Assembly (NCBI RefSeq): GCF_000215935.2
Contig: NZ_AFNU02000002.1
Span: forward strand, 62,001-126,000
Direction: 5' to 3'
Source: Haloplasma contractile SSD-17B
Lineage (GTDB): Bacteria > Bacillota_I > Bacilli_A > Haloplasmatales > Haloplasmataceae
DNA length: 64,000 bases
In this document: in pieces, positions 36,388 through 45,444 of the stretch
Position numbering within the stretch: position 1 is the stretch's first letter
Layout of the letters: every line of letters begins with the position of its first letter
Translations under genes and position numbers: made by a program
Notes under the pieces: model-generated
Told to the model about the DNA's origin: nothing
Seen by the model: only the letters and a program-made list of their open reading frames with translations
The model's database searches: none

Positions 36388-37338
36388 TTAATCCTTCTCT
36401 ATGGGTAACCCAGACTTTGAATATTCCTTAAATGATCCATCATATACCTTTGCTTGATTATATCCGAGTAGTTCACTTAATACAAAATACGTGTGAGAAG
36501 CTCTTACTCCTTTTGTACACTGTGTATATATTGACTCTAATTCTTGTGTAATACCTTTTGTTCTATATAGTTTTCTTAATTCAGAAGCTTTTTTAAACGT
36601 ACCATCATCATTTAAAGTTTGACTCCATGGTACGTTGACCGCACCAGGTATATGACCATTATTATATTCTTTCTTTGTTCTTACATCAACAACTCGTTCT
36701 TCTTTATTATTAAGACTATTTTTTATGTCCTCTAGCGATGCAATCATTTCTTCATTTAAAGGGGTTGCCTTATAGTTAGACTTTCTCTCAATTTTAGGAA
36801 CAGAAACAGTCTCATAACCTTGGTTCTTCCATTCTTTTAGACCACCATTTAAGAGTTTCACGTCTGCGTGTCCATAGGCCTTTAATGTCCACCATAATCT
36901 TGCTGCATATAACGATTGGTTTTCATCATACACAACGATGGTATCACTTTCTTCTAGACCTTTTTTAGATAATAAGCTTTCAATTTTTTCCCTACTTGCA
37001 ATTAATCCATCGATATTATTTCTTGTTGTCGTAATGTCACTAAGGGTTATTTGAGATGAATCAGGAATAAATTCTTTAAATATATTTCCTTCAGTAATAG
37101 CTATAAGTTCAACTTTCTCTTTTTCAATATTCTTTTTTAATTCTTTCACGGAAATAATACTATTTTTATTAACGTAGTGTTCCTCTTTCTTTTCATTAAG
37201 CGGTTTACTGACCAAGGATGTAAAGATACTAGTGAATAATCGGTTCTTATCTTTATTGCCTCCATTTAATTCAAAGCGATAAGTCATGAATAGAATGAGT
37301 AACATAAATAGTAATAGTACTAATAATCTTTTTTTCAT
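36388..37338 (-). CDS. Membrane-anchored two-domain rhodanese (sulfurtransferase)
   Basis: An N-terminal hydrophobic segment (LLVLLLFMLLILFMTYRF) has no lipobox, so it is probably a signal anchor. Two rhodanese domains follow, as in thiosulfate/mercaptopyruvate sulfurtransferases: the first lacks the active cysteine (around DTIVVYDENQSLYAARLWW), the second has it in YTQCTKGVRASHTYF. DVRTKKEYNNGHIPGAVNVPW is a standard rhodanese entry motif. Unlike the other two rhodanese units nearby, no TATACC palindrome lies in its upstream region. Confidence 0.87.
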   Translation of the reverse strand: MKKRLLVLLLFMLLILFMTYRFELNGGNKDKNRLFTSIFTSLVSKPLNEKKEEHYVNKNSIISVKELKKNIEKEKVELIAITEGNIFKEFIPDSSQITLSDITTTRNNIDGLIASREKIESLLSKKGLEESDTIVVYDENQSLYAARLWWTLKAYGHADVKLLNGGLKEWKNQGYETVSVPKIERKSNYKATPLNEEMIASLEDIKNSLNNKEERVVDVRTKKEYNNGHIPGAVNVPWSQTLNDDGTFKKASELRKLYRTKGITQELESIYTQCTKGVRASHTYFVLSELLGYNQAKVYDGSFKEYSKSGLPIEKD

Positions 37339-37552
37339 TATATTTCCTCCTGTAATAATCCATTAATATCGTTTTTATTATCGGAGGTTTTACATAATAA
37401 ATGCTTTGTATTCATGTGTAATTTTTGTTAAATTTAATAACTTTTTACAAATCGTTTTTAAATAGTTTTAAATTCTCCTATGCGCACATAATAAGAATTG
37501 TATTTTATTGGTAAATAAATTCATTACATTACTACCCAAGGAGTTGATTCAT

Positions 37553-37696
37553 ATGTCATTTAAAGAAATTTTTAAAAAAAGTCGATTGATCTTGCCTTAT
37601 ACAGAGGATGAAATTAGAAAAGAAGAACGAATTATTGATTTTGCCTACTTTATGTATCCTTACATCAATCGTTTTAATCAGGCAGGTATCTATTAA
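37553..37696 (+). CDS. Hypothetical protein, 47 residues
   Basis: Not recognised. The sequence is charged and aromatic-rich (SFKEIFKKSRLILPYTEDE, then DFAYFMYPYINRF). AAGGAGTTGATTCAT precedes the ATG at 37553 and an intrinsic terminator follows within 15 bases, so a real small gene is likely. It might be an alarm or spore peptide; there is no evidence for either. Confidence 0.55.
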   Translation: MSFKEIFKKSRLILPYTEDEIRKEERIIDFAYFMYPYINRFNQAGIY

Positions 37697-37711
37697 ATCA
37701 GATTATAAAGT

Positions 37712-37745
37712 AAAAAAACAAGACTATTCCAATCTTGTTTTTTTA
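37712..37745. terminator. Bidirectional terminator
   Basis: AAAAACAAGA/TCTTGTTTTT stem with T runs on both strands, between the 47-residue gene and the single-domain rhodanese. Confidence 0.8.
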
Positions 37746-37764
37746 CTTGTAGAGCTATCTTTAA

Positions 37765-38148
37765 TTATTTAACTAATTTACCATCCCATGATGAGATGCC
37801 GCCCGTTACATTATAGACTTCTTTGAACCCAAGTTCACTTAGCAATTTTTTAGCCTGCCCTGAACGGTTACCACTTCTACAAATGATAACAGTCGGTTTA
37901 GTTTGATCTAAGTTCTCTAGTAAATCATGATTGTCCTTAAACTGATAATAATCAATATTTTGATCAAATTCTTCTATATGACCAGCATTATATTCCTCAT
38001 CAGTTCTTATATCTATAAACTGATAATCCTTTGATAACATATCTTTCAATTCGTCTGTCGTTATATCCTGTGTATTGCTTGTACTACTACATCCAACCAA
38101 AAAGACAGCTAGTAAAATAGAACTGATTAGTAGTATAATTGATTTCAT
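37765..38148 (-). CDS. Single-domain rhodanese lipoprotein
   Basis: Lipobox FLVGC (Cys20) is followed by one rhodanese domain: FIDIRTDEEYNAGHIE, active-site loop IICRSGNRSGQAKKLL, and GFKEVYNVTGGISSWDG. It should be tethered to the outer membrane face. GAAGGAGAG precedes the ATG. A promoter with a TATACC-N6-GGTATA operator just downstream of its -10 lies 25-70 bases upstream, matching the tandem-rhodanese operon. Confidence 0.88.
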   Translation of the reverse strand: MKSIILLISSILLAVFLVGCSSTSNTQDITTDELKDMLSKDYQFIDIRTDEEYNAGHIEEFDQNIDYYQFKDNHDLLENLDQTKPTVIICRSGNRSGQAKKLLSELGFKEVYNVTGGISSWDGKLVK

Positions 38149-38172
38149 ATATGATCTCTCCTTCTATCTCAA

Positions 38173-38190
38173 TATACCTTTATGGGTATA
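38173..38190. promoter_or_regulatory. Operator palindrome 3, TATACC-N6-GGTATA
   Basis: TATACCTTTATGGGTATA has the same half-sites and spacer length as the two at 28605 and 28630, directly downstream of the -10. Confidence 0.6.
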
Positions 38191-38218
38191 TTATAATACA
38201 TTTATATTATTTACACAA
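38190..38218 (-). promoter_or_regulatory. Promoter of the single-domain rhodanese gene
   Basis: TTGTGT and TATAAT are 17 bases apart on the minus strand; palindrome 3 abuts the -10. Confidence 0.65.
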
Positions 38219-38263
38219 TGGTTTAACTTTGTTACTAGTGTTTCTACTCTACACTTCAACAAC

Positions 38264-38690
38264 TTAAATACGTGGTAGTAATGCTTGGTTTTGATCATCA
38301 GTTGCAAACTCTTTTCATAAAGCAGTAGCAGTTGCAAACTGTAGATCCGATTGATAGCATTTAGAAGTCATATAATCATAATAAAACCGGCAACCATACT
38401 ATCGCCAGCGCCTACTGGATTGATAGCTTCTTCTCTTACAGTATAGGCTCTATATACATCTTTATGTGTGTTCAAAATTGGTCCATCAATTCCAAGTGAT
38501 ATTAATACATTCTTCGCACCTCTATTAATTAATCGCTTACCATATTTAATAATTTTCTCATCGGTATCAATTTTACACCGAAAACCTCTTGTAATTCTTC
38601 TTTGTTGGGTTTAATTAGAAAAGGTTTATGAGGAAGTGTAGATCGTAACAAGTTGTCCGTATGTAAATACTTAGTTAATAAATATTATAT
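38264..38690 (-). pseudogene. Decayed 1-phosphofructokinase/PfkB-family sugar kinase (C-terminal half)
   Basis: Reading three frames together gives PHKPFLIKPNKEELQEVFG, then KNVLISLGIDGPIL, then the PfkB signature NPVGAGDSMVAGF, and an end ...ALLPRI. Damage: a one-base loss in an A/T run near 38571, a second shift near 38380, and an in-frame TGA at 38315-38317. The N-terminal ~170 residues are missing, with no space for them before the next gene. FruK/LacC-type kinases phosphorylate fructose-1-phosphate or tagatose-6-phosphate; this copy cannot work. Confidence 0.85.
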
Positions 38691-38791
38691 CAAAAACAAC
38701 GTCTAAAACCTAGAATCAAAATATTCTTGATAATTGCTTTCAATTTTATTATTTTAGGATATAATAGTACATGACAAAAGAGGTGAATACA

Positions 38792-40030
38792 ATGTATGAT
38801 GTTATTGTAATTGGAGCAGGTCCTTCTGGTATGTTTGCAGCACTCACTGCAGCCAAACAAGGAAAGAATGTATTACTAATTGAGAAGAATGAAGATGTTG
38901 GGAAGAAAATGCGAATCACAGGTGGCGGTCGTTGTAATATTACAAATTTTAAAGATACAAATGAATTTATAAGTAGTTTACCTACTCGTAATGGTCGCTT
39001 TTTATATAGTTCTTTAAATAACTTTAATCCTTATGATATTTATTATTTTTTTGAAAGTATTGGAGTACCGTTAAAAATTGAACCAGATGACAAAGTATTT
39101 CCAGTTAGTGATCAATCAATGGATTTTATCCATGCCCTTAAAAAAGAAATGAACACTCATCATGTAACAATTAAATGTAATACAGAAGTTTTAAACCTTA
39201 AATTAATGGAAGATCACAAACGAGTGATAACAAAACAGGAGATCTATGACACAAAAAATCTTGTAATTGCAACAGGTGGAAAAAGTTATCCACATACTGG
39301 TTCTAGTGGACAAGGACATGAGTTTGGCATTAAGGCTAATCATACACTGACAGAGCTATTTCCCACCGAAACTCCCTTGATTTCAAATGATCCTATTATT
39401 GCTTCAAAACGTTTGCAAGGTTTATCCTTCAAAGAAGTACAACTATCTCTATTAAACCAGGATAATCAAATCGTTAAATCACACCTACACGATCTAATTT
39501 TTACACACTTTGGTTTAAGTGGTCCTGCAGCGCTTAAATTGAGTCAGTTTGTTTATCATCATTTACAGGAACATCGAGTAGCTCACGTAGCCTTAGATGT
39601 GCTTCCTAATGAAACAAATCTATCAATCATTGATGAGATTAAATCTAGACGCCAAGAATCTCCTAACAAAAAAATAAAGAATGTATTATCTAATCTGTCA
39701 CAAAGTAGATATCTTGAGTTTTTATATGAGCATTTAACTATTAATCAAGAGCAAAAAATCGCTAATATGTCAAATAATCAGATTGATGATTTTGTACAGG
39801 CTATAAAAGGACTCGTTATCAACATACATGATGTAAGACCAATTAAAAATGCCTTCGTAACAGGTGGAGGAATCTCTTTAGATGAGATTAATCCTAAAAC
39901 AATGGAATCTAAACTTATACCTGGATTATATTTTATTGGTGAGGTTCTAGATTTACATGGTTACACCGGTGGGTACAATATGACAATCGCTTTATCCACA
40001 GGCTATACTGCAGGAATTAGTATACAGTGA
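38792..40030 (+). CDS. HI0933/BaiN-family FAD-dependent oxidoreductase
   Basis: The N-terminal dinucleotide motif VIVIGAGPSGMFAALTAA is followed by the family-specific MRITGGGRCNITN and IATGGKSYPHTGSSGQGHEF; the C-terminal block ATGGG-like VTGGGISLDEINPKTMESK and GYTGGYNMTIALSTG closes the FAD site. The substrate is not established for most members (BaiN acts on bile acids). The ATG at 38792, preceded by AGAGGTGAATACA, is preferred to the ATG seven codons upstream. Its 412 residues are normal for the family. Confidence 0.87.
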   Translation: MYDVIVIGAGPSGMFAALTAAKQGKNVLLIEKNEDVGKKMRITGGGRCNITNFKDTNEFISSLPTRNGRFLYSSLNNFNPYDIYYFFESIGVPLKIEPDDKVFPVSDQSMDFIHALKKEMNTHHVTIKCNTEVLNLKLMEDHKRVITKQEIYDTKNLVIATGGKSYPHTGSSGQGHEFGIKANHTLTELFPTETPLISNDPIIASKRLQGLSFKEVQLSLLNQDNQIVKSHLHDLIFTHFGLSGPAALKLSQFVYHHLQEHRVAHVALDVLPNETNLSIIDEIKSRRQESPNKKIKNVLSNLSQSRYLEFLYEHLTINQEQKIANMSNNQIDDFVQAIKGLVINIHDVRPIKNAFVTGGGISLDEINPKTMESKLIPGLYFIGEVLDLHGYTGGYNMTIALSTGYTAGISIQ

Positions 40031-40040
40031 TAGTCGATAG

Positions 40041-40078
40041 AAAAAAACTCTCTACGTACGTCTGTAGAGAGTTTTTTT
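40041..40078. terminator. Bidirectional terminator of the flavoprotein gene
   Basis: AAAAAACTCTCTAC/GTAGAGAGTTTTTT with an eight-base loop. Confidence 0.85.
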
Positions 40079-40313
40079 AAAATCTATCCAATACATGTGA
40101 ATAGTTAATAGTTGTCTATCCGGGCGATTTGGTATCCCAAATTCTAATCCTATTGTACACTAAATGTAACAACCTATATAAATAAAATGATAAAGATTAA
40201 AATGGTATATCTCATAAAGTAAATTAACTCTTATGAATCGGTTGATTTATATCAAAGTTTTACTATAGAAGAAAACATAATCTTTTATACACAGTCCAAT
40301 ACCTTTAGGAGGA

Positions 40314-41086
40314 CTACTCTGGTTGTCTGAAGTGTTTAAAGTAAAGTAATCTTATGAAACCAAACCATAATATAAATAGTCCAATCCCCAATAATTCTAA
40401 ATTTATTAAGTACCATGGATAGCTTCCTAGATATGCTAATATCGTGTCCTCATGTGCAACGTCTTCTGCAATCTTAACATACACGTAATGTGTGTCATAG
40501 TGTGTATTAAAGAATAACATAACGACTGCCATTACTTGTAAAATTCCAAGCGTCCGTAGTGTCGTTTTGAACGTTGGAATGTAACGATGGACAATCATAA
40601 AATATAGTAGTATGACGATGATCAGTCCGTGTCCGGTCATAAACTGATAATAACGGAAATATTCATAACTATATCCAACGTCTGGTGTTATCATACTCCC
40701 TAATCTTCCTAATACTCCAGTAAAGATAACAAAAGTATGGATTCCTCTATTCTTTGTGAACGTAAGTATAATTGATAAAACATACTGATTGAGCATAGTT
40801 GAAATGGCAATGTTCCTACATGAATTCCCTCTAAGTACCAGGTAATCCCATAATGAGCAAAATAGAAAAAGGCGAGAATCGTACCCATTATGTAGCGAAT
40901 CCATTTGTCAATACAATACGTCTACTTTGACTGATACGTTTTTGAAAAATAACCCATACCAATGTTTAAACTGCTAAGATTACAAGCGGAATAAGCCATT
41001 CAATAAAGCTCAATCTATAAGGCGTCAATCCTTCTGTTTCATAAGGGTTCGCATACTCAAAGAACCTTTCAAAAAAAATTTTTCAT
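40314..41086 (-). pseudogene. Decayed YwaF-like (TIGR02206) integral membrane protein
   Basis: Joined frames give a YwaF-type protein: start MKNFFERFFEYANPYETEG, then DKWIRYIMGTILAFFYFAHY, GTLPFQLCSIS, LTFTKNRGIHTFVIFTGVLG and YLGSYPWYLINLELLG. Lesions: an in-frame TAA at 40966-40968, a five-base tandem duplication (gtatt twice on the coding strand, about 40909-40919) that shifts frame, and another shift at an A/T run near 40777. The intact 3' frame (40314-40904) on its own lacks the first helices. The function of the family is unknown. Confidence 0.8.
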
Positions 41087-41203
41087 AATCCTTCCTACCC
41101 AAAAATAATAGTTTAATTTTATTATATCAAAGATAATTAGTATTAAGTACATGTTTCCTATTATAATTACATTACTAAGTTTTCTATTTTATCTGGATAT
41201 AAT

Positions 41204-41253
41204 AAAAAGAAACCAATGTGGTAGTACCACGTGTCACTTTGGTTTCTTTTTTG
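41204..41253. terminator. Terminator of the alpha-1,4-type glucosidase gene
   Basis: AAAAAGAAACCAA and TTGGTTTCTTTTT form a long stem with inner pairing and T/A runs. Confidence 0.85.
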
Positions 41254-41274
41254 TTTAGTAGTTTACCTGTTAAA

Positions 41275-42945
41275 TTACTTAATTTCTAGTACAAGTGCTT
41301 CATAAGGTCTTAAAATGTGGTTTCTTAAGTCTTCAATCTTCGCATTATTATAATTACTTAACACCTTTTTAACCATTTGATATTTATAAGAAACTTTAAC
41401 TAATTTATCCGTAAAATTAGTTATAACAAGTAATTTCTTCTTATTGTATTCTCGTATATAACTATAAACAAATTTATTCTTTCTATCGATTAAACGGTAT
41501 GAACCATAGACAATTATATTCTTGTAATCTCCATGGCGTCTTAAATGCGTTACTTGTTTATAGTAATTTAGTATTGAATTTGGATCCTTTAATTGCGATT
41601 CAACATTCACTGTTTTATAGTTTGGATTAACATGGAACCAAGGTTCTCCATCTGTAAATCCAGCATTTAATTTATTACTCCATTGCATTGGTGTTCTTGC
41701 ATTATCACGACTACCATTTTTAACCTTTTTTACATATTCTCGTTCCGATAATCCTTCTTTTTTTGCATACTCATATTGATTTTTAATAGCTACATCATTA
41801 AAATCTTCTAATGTTTCGAAAGGATAGTTCGTCATACCAATTTCTTCACCATTATAAATAAATGGAGTTCCCCACATAAAATAAAGTGCAGTTGCTAACA
41901 TTTTAGCAGATTCATTTCGATATTCACCCGTATTACCGTAATGACTTAATACACGAGGATGATCATGATTCAACCAATATAGTGGGTTCCAGCCTTTTCC
42001 AAAAGTTCCTGTCTGCCATTTATTAAAGATTTCCTTAAGATTCTTTACATTCGTTGTACCATCTTCATTATGTGACCAATTATGATCGAAATTAAATACC
42101 ATATTGAACTCATTTTGATCATACCCAGAATATTTCAGAGCATCCATACAAGTTGCTCCACCACCAACTTCACCTACAGTCATCACATCACGGTCTTTAA
42201 GTACTTCTTTGTAGAATTCCTGCAAGTAATCATGTGCCTTTGGCAGGTTAGAGAATTTTCCCCAATCACACGCATATGGATTTGCTTTCATCTCAGAGTC
42301 AACAAATTCAGATTTTGATAAATGAGCAACAGCATCTACTCTAAATCCATCGATCCCAAGGTCTAGCCACCAGTTTGCCATCTTGTACATTTCTTTACGT
42401 AATGCCTCGTTCTTCCAGTTTAGATCTGGCATCTTATTAGAGAATATTTTCATAAAATATTGACCAGTTTGTTCATCCTTCTTCCAACAACTTCCGCCAA
42501 AGAATGATGCCCAGTTTGTTGGTTCTATTTCATTTCCTTTTTCATCTATTCGACCGTCTGCCCATATATAGTAATCTCTATATTTATTGTCCTTGCTCTT
42601 TCTTGCCTCTACAAACCATTCATGCTCATCTGATGTATGATTTAATACTAAGTCTGCAACGATTTTAATTCCACGTTTATGAGCCTCTGAAATCAGCTCC
42701 TTAAGTTCATCTAGATTACCAAACATTGGGTCAACATCATAGTAATCACTAACATCATATCCGTTATCATCCATTGGTGATTTATAGAATGGACATAGCC
42801 AAACCATGTTAATTCCTAAATTATTAAGGTAGTCTAACTTCTCAGTCACACCCTTTATGTCTCCGATTCCATCACCATTCGTATCGTTAAAACTCTTAGG
42901 ATATATTTGGTAACCAATTGCTTCCATCCACCATTTTCGTTCCAT
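41275..42945 (-). CDS. GH13 alpha-glucosidase, alpha-1,4 type by active-site residue
   Basis: A 556-residue cytoplasmic GH13_31 enzyme (no signal peptide). Catalytic residues: nucleophile Asp204 in DGFRVDAVAHL, acid/base Glu259 in TVGEVGG, and the transition-state Asp in LNHDHPR. The residue after the nucleophile is Ala; in this subfamily Val there marks isomaltases and Thr/Ala marks alpha-1,4-glucosidases, so maltose/maltodextrin hydrolysis is inferred. The ATG at 42945 follows AAGGTGAG; a GTG at 42954 is less likely. It lies 88 bases after pulA and is probably in the same transcript. Confidence 0.88.
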   Translation of the reverse strand: MERKWWMEAIGYQIYPKSFNDTNGDGIGDIKGVTEKLDYLNNLGINMVWLCPFYKSPMDDNGYDVSDYYDVDPMFGNLDELKELISEAHKRGIKIVADLVLNHTSDEHEWFVEARKSKDNKYRDYYIWADGRIDEKGNEIEPTNWASFFGGSCWKKDEQTGQYFMKIFSNKMPDLNWKNEALRKEMYKMANWWLDLGIDGFRVDAVAHLSKSEFVDSEMKANPYACDWGKFSNLPKAHDYLQEFYKEVLKDRDVMTVGEVGGGATCMDALKYSGYDQNEFNMVFNFDHNWSHNEDGTTNVKNLKEIFNKWQTGTFGKGWNPLYWLNHDHPRVLSHYGNTGEYRNESAKMLATALYFMWGTPFIYNGEEIGMTNYPFETLEDFNDVAIKNQYEYAKKEGLSEREYVKKVKNGSRDNARTPMQWSNKLNAGFTDGEPWFHVNPNYKTVNVESQLKDPNSILNYYKQVTHLRRHGDYKNIIVYGSYRLIDRKNKFVYSYIREYNKKKLLVITNFTDKLVKVSYKYQMVKKVLSNYNNAKIEDLRNHILRPYEALVLEIK

Positions 42946-43033
42946 TTTTGTCACTCACCTTCACTGTCTTATCTAGATTATTTTCATTTAAAATAAATGA
43001 TTTCTACTCTTTTTATTTAATAGTTACGATTAT

Positions 43034-45148
43034 TTAAACTCGTTTTAAGATAACTAAAGAACTATGTTCCACATTTAATGTATCTTTAACAATACCTAAT
43101 GAATCAAGCCCGGCTCTAAATTTGTTTGCAAGTACATGATACTTAGATTCAATTTTAAATGGTACCATTTCTTTTGTAGCATTTATTAGCACACGATACT
43201 CCTCGTTTTTATAATTAATTGTGTAATCGATTAAACCAGGTCTTGTTGCTTTTATTGTTACGCATTGTTCAATTTCCTCTGTTGTATTTAATCTAAATCC
43301 TTTAAAAGATTTACGGATTGCAATTAATCCCTTTACAAACTCAACATTATCCATATGTTCATCACGACGATTCCAATCAAACCAGTTGATCTCATCTGGT
43401 GACATGTATGAGTTCTCCACACCTTGTTTCGTTCTTAAGAACTCTTGTCCACCATGTAAGAATGCAATTCCTTGTGAAACAAAGACTAATGAAGTTGCTA
43501 AACGATGAAGCTCCGGAATACGTTCTGGTTCATCTTTATAGGTGATTGATAACTGATCAAACAGTGTGTAATTATCATGACAAGCTGCATAACTGATCGA
43601 TATATCAGGTCTTCCTAAATAGACATCATGTTCCTCTGTTTTTACTGTTGTCGCGAGTAGACAGTTCATTGCTAGATCTGTTTTTTTAACATTACCACCT
43701 ATGAACCCAAGTTCATCTGTATTCGAATGTGGTCCTTTTAATCCATCACGATACCGGTCATTAAAGTGACCAATATTTCCTAGCTTTTTATAGTTACGCA
43801 TTGATGCTTGTAAATCATCATCAAGTAAAGTTGGCATATGCCATCCTTCTCCATATAGCATAATTGATGGATCGATGCGATTTAGTTGGTATCTAATCTC
43901 GTTCATTGTCTCTATATCTTCAATTCCCATTAAATCAAATCGGAATCCGTCAAATCCATAAAAAGTGATCCAGCGTAGACAAGACTCCACGATATACTTT
44001 CTAACCATTAATTTATCACTTGCTACATCATTCCCACAGAATGATCCATTTGATATTTCATTATCGATTCCATAACGGAAATAGTAACCTGGCATTATTT
44101 GATGAAATGCACTTGTATACATATCAAACATATGATTATACACAACATCCATATTTACTCTCAGTCCTGCTTTATGTAATTTAGATATCATAGTCTTTAA
44201 CTCAACTACACGACTATATGGGTCATAAACATCTGTTGCATAACTTCCTTCTGGTACGTTATATTGCATTGGGTCATAGCCCCAATTGTAAAATTTAAAT
44301 TGATTTTCCTCTTCAACACTACCAAAATCATATACTGGTAATAACTGAACATGTGTAATTCCTAACGTTTTTAAATAATCAAAACCTGTCGGATTTCCTT
44401 GTTCTGTTGTTGTTCCTTCTTCTACAACACCTAGAAACTTTCCTTTTTTCTCAATATTTCCATTAGGGTTTACAGTAAAGTCTCTTACGTGCATTTCGTA
44501 AATCACAGCATCAGTAAATGATTTTAGTTCACTTGCTTGATCACGATTTAAATCAATATTTGTTTTTTCTAAATTGATTACATAACTTCTCTTATGATTT
44601 GGTGTTGATGAGAACGCATAAGGATCAGTAGCTTCATTCCATTCGCCATTAATTTTTAGTAAGTAAACATATGAAACACGATCAAGGTCTCCTTTAACTG
44701 TATGTGACCAAACACCCTTGTCATGACGGTCCATATTAAGAGTTGCTATTGTCCCATCAGGATACTTTAAATCTAATTTTACTTCTGTCGCAATCGGAGA
44801 CCAGATTTTAAATGTTGTTGCAGTCTCACTGTAAACATTTCCTAATTCTCCATTATAGAAATACGTTTCATCAAATTCTTTTGTTCTTACTACAGAATCA
44901 ATAATAAGAGGTGCTCTTAGTCCATGGTCATCAAGAATGTCATATTCGATACCAAACTCGATGTTCCCCTCCAATTTAGCATAGTAAGTCGTTTCTTCTT
45001 TCTTTTTCTCAATTTCTACTATATCTAATTCTATTAACTCTTTTCCTTTTTTTAATGTTAATGTTTCTGTTTCTCCGTTATAGTAACTATTTTTTATGGT
45101 TGCTTCGATTAAGTTTAGCTTGGTTAATAATGCTTTAAATGTTGCCAT
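43034..45148 (-). CDS. pulA: Type I pullulanase (cytoplasmic debranching enzyme)
   Basis: A 704-residue GH13_14 enzyme. An N-terminal extension and CBM48-like domain (ATTFKIWSPIATEVKL...) precede the pullulanase signature YNWGYDP and the GH13 residues: Asp in GFRFDLMGIED, Glu in LYGEGW, Asp in YAACHDNYTLFD. It hydrolyses alpha-1,6 branch points of pullulan and limit dextrins. No signal peptide, so it acts on imported branched oligosaccharides. CTGGAGGTATAAAA precedes the ATG; a cre-perfect site is 100 bases upstream. Confidence 0.93.
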   Translation of the reverse strand: MATFKALLTKLNLIEATIKNSYYNGETETLTLKKGKELIELDIVEIEKKKEETTYYAKLEGNIEFGIEYDILDDHGLRAPLIIDSVVRTKEFDETYFYNGELGNVYSETATTFKIWSPIATEVKLDLKYPDGTIATLNMDRHDKGVWSHTVKGDLDRVSYVYLLKINGEWNEATDPYAFSSTPNHKRSYVINLEKTNIDLNRDQASELKSFTDAVIYEMHVRDFTVNPNGNIEKKGKFLGVVEEGTTTEQGNPTGFDYLKTLGITHVQLLPVYDFGSVEEENQFKFYNWGYDPMQYNVPEGSYATDVYDPYSRVVELKTMISKLHKAGLRVNMDVVYNHMFDMYTSAFHQIMPGYYFRYGIDNEISNGSFCGNDVASDKLMVRKYIVESCLRWITFYGFDGFRFDLMGIEDIETMNEIRYQLNRIDPSIMLYGEGWHMPTLLDDDLQASMRNYKKLGNIGHFNDRYRDGLKGPHSNTDELGFIGGNVKKTDLAMNCLLATTVKTEEHDVYLGRPDISISYAACHDNYTLFDQLSITYKDEPERIPELHRLATSLVFVSQGIAFLHGGQEFLRTKQGVENSYMSPDEINWFDWNRRDEHMDNVEFVKGLIAIRKSFKGFRLNTTEEIEQCVTIKATRPGLIDYTINYKNEEYRVLINATKEMVPFKIESKYHVLANKFRAGLDSLGIVKDTLNVEHSSLVILKRV

Positions 45149-45247
45149 TTTTATACCTCCAGTATATTAAATCCTTTACACGGATTTGCACTCTTTATTT
45201 AGTTTATTCAATACAGATTATAGCATACTTTATAGATGTCACTCGCA

Positions 45248-45262
45248 TTGTAAACGGTTACT
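45248..45262. promoter_or_regulatory. cre (CcpA) site upstream of pulA
   Basis: TTGTAAACGGTTACT fits WTGNAANCGNWNNCW at every position and is centred on a GTAAACGGTTAC palindrome. It suggests catabolite control of pulA and the following glucosidase. Confidence 0.6.
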
Positions 45263-45396
45263 GTTTTCAATAAACGACTTAAATCTACACTCTTTTTCTT
45301 ATTATCTAGGATCACGATTAATTGATCACATTATCGGTAAATTATAGTACAATAAAATGAACTATTGTAACAATAATAGCCTATTTTGACATGCTA

Positions 45397-45439
45397 AATA
45401 GACTCCTAATGTGTTCATTACCTATATTTGGAGTCTATT
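45397..45439 (-). terminator. Possible terminator of the isomaltase-type gene
   Basis: AATAGACTCC/GGAGTCTATT is perfect, but the loop is long and the T run short. Confidence 0.45.
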
Positions 45440-45444
45440 CGAAT

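Noticed and set aside
38300-38345. Two copies of an 11-base repeat (agttgcaaact)
   Set aside because: Both lie in the fruK remnant and encode similar short Phe-Ala-Thr stretches; too short and isolated to be a repeat element.
40085-40313. Weak hairpins downstream of the ywaF-like pseudogene
   Set aside because: No T run, short stems, no recognisable function.
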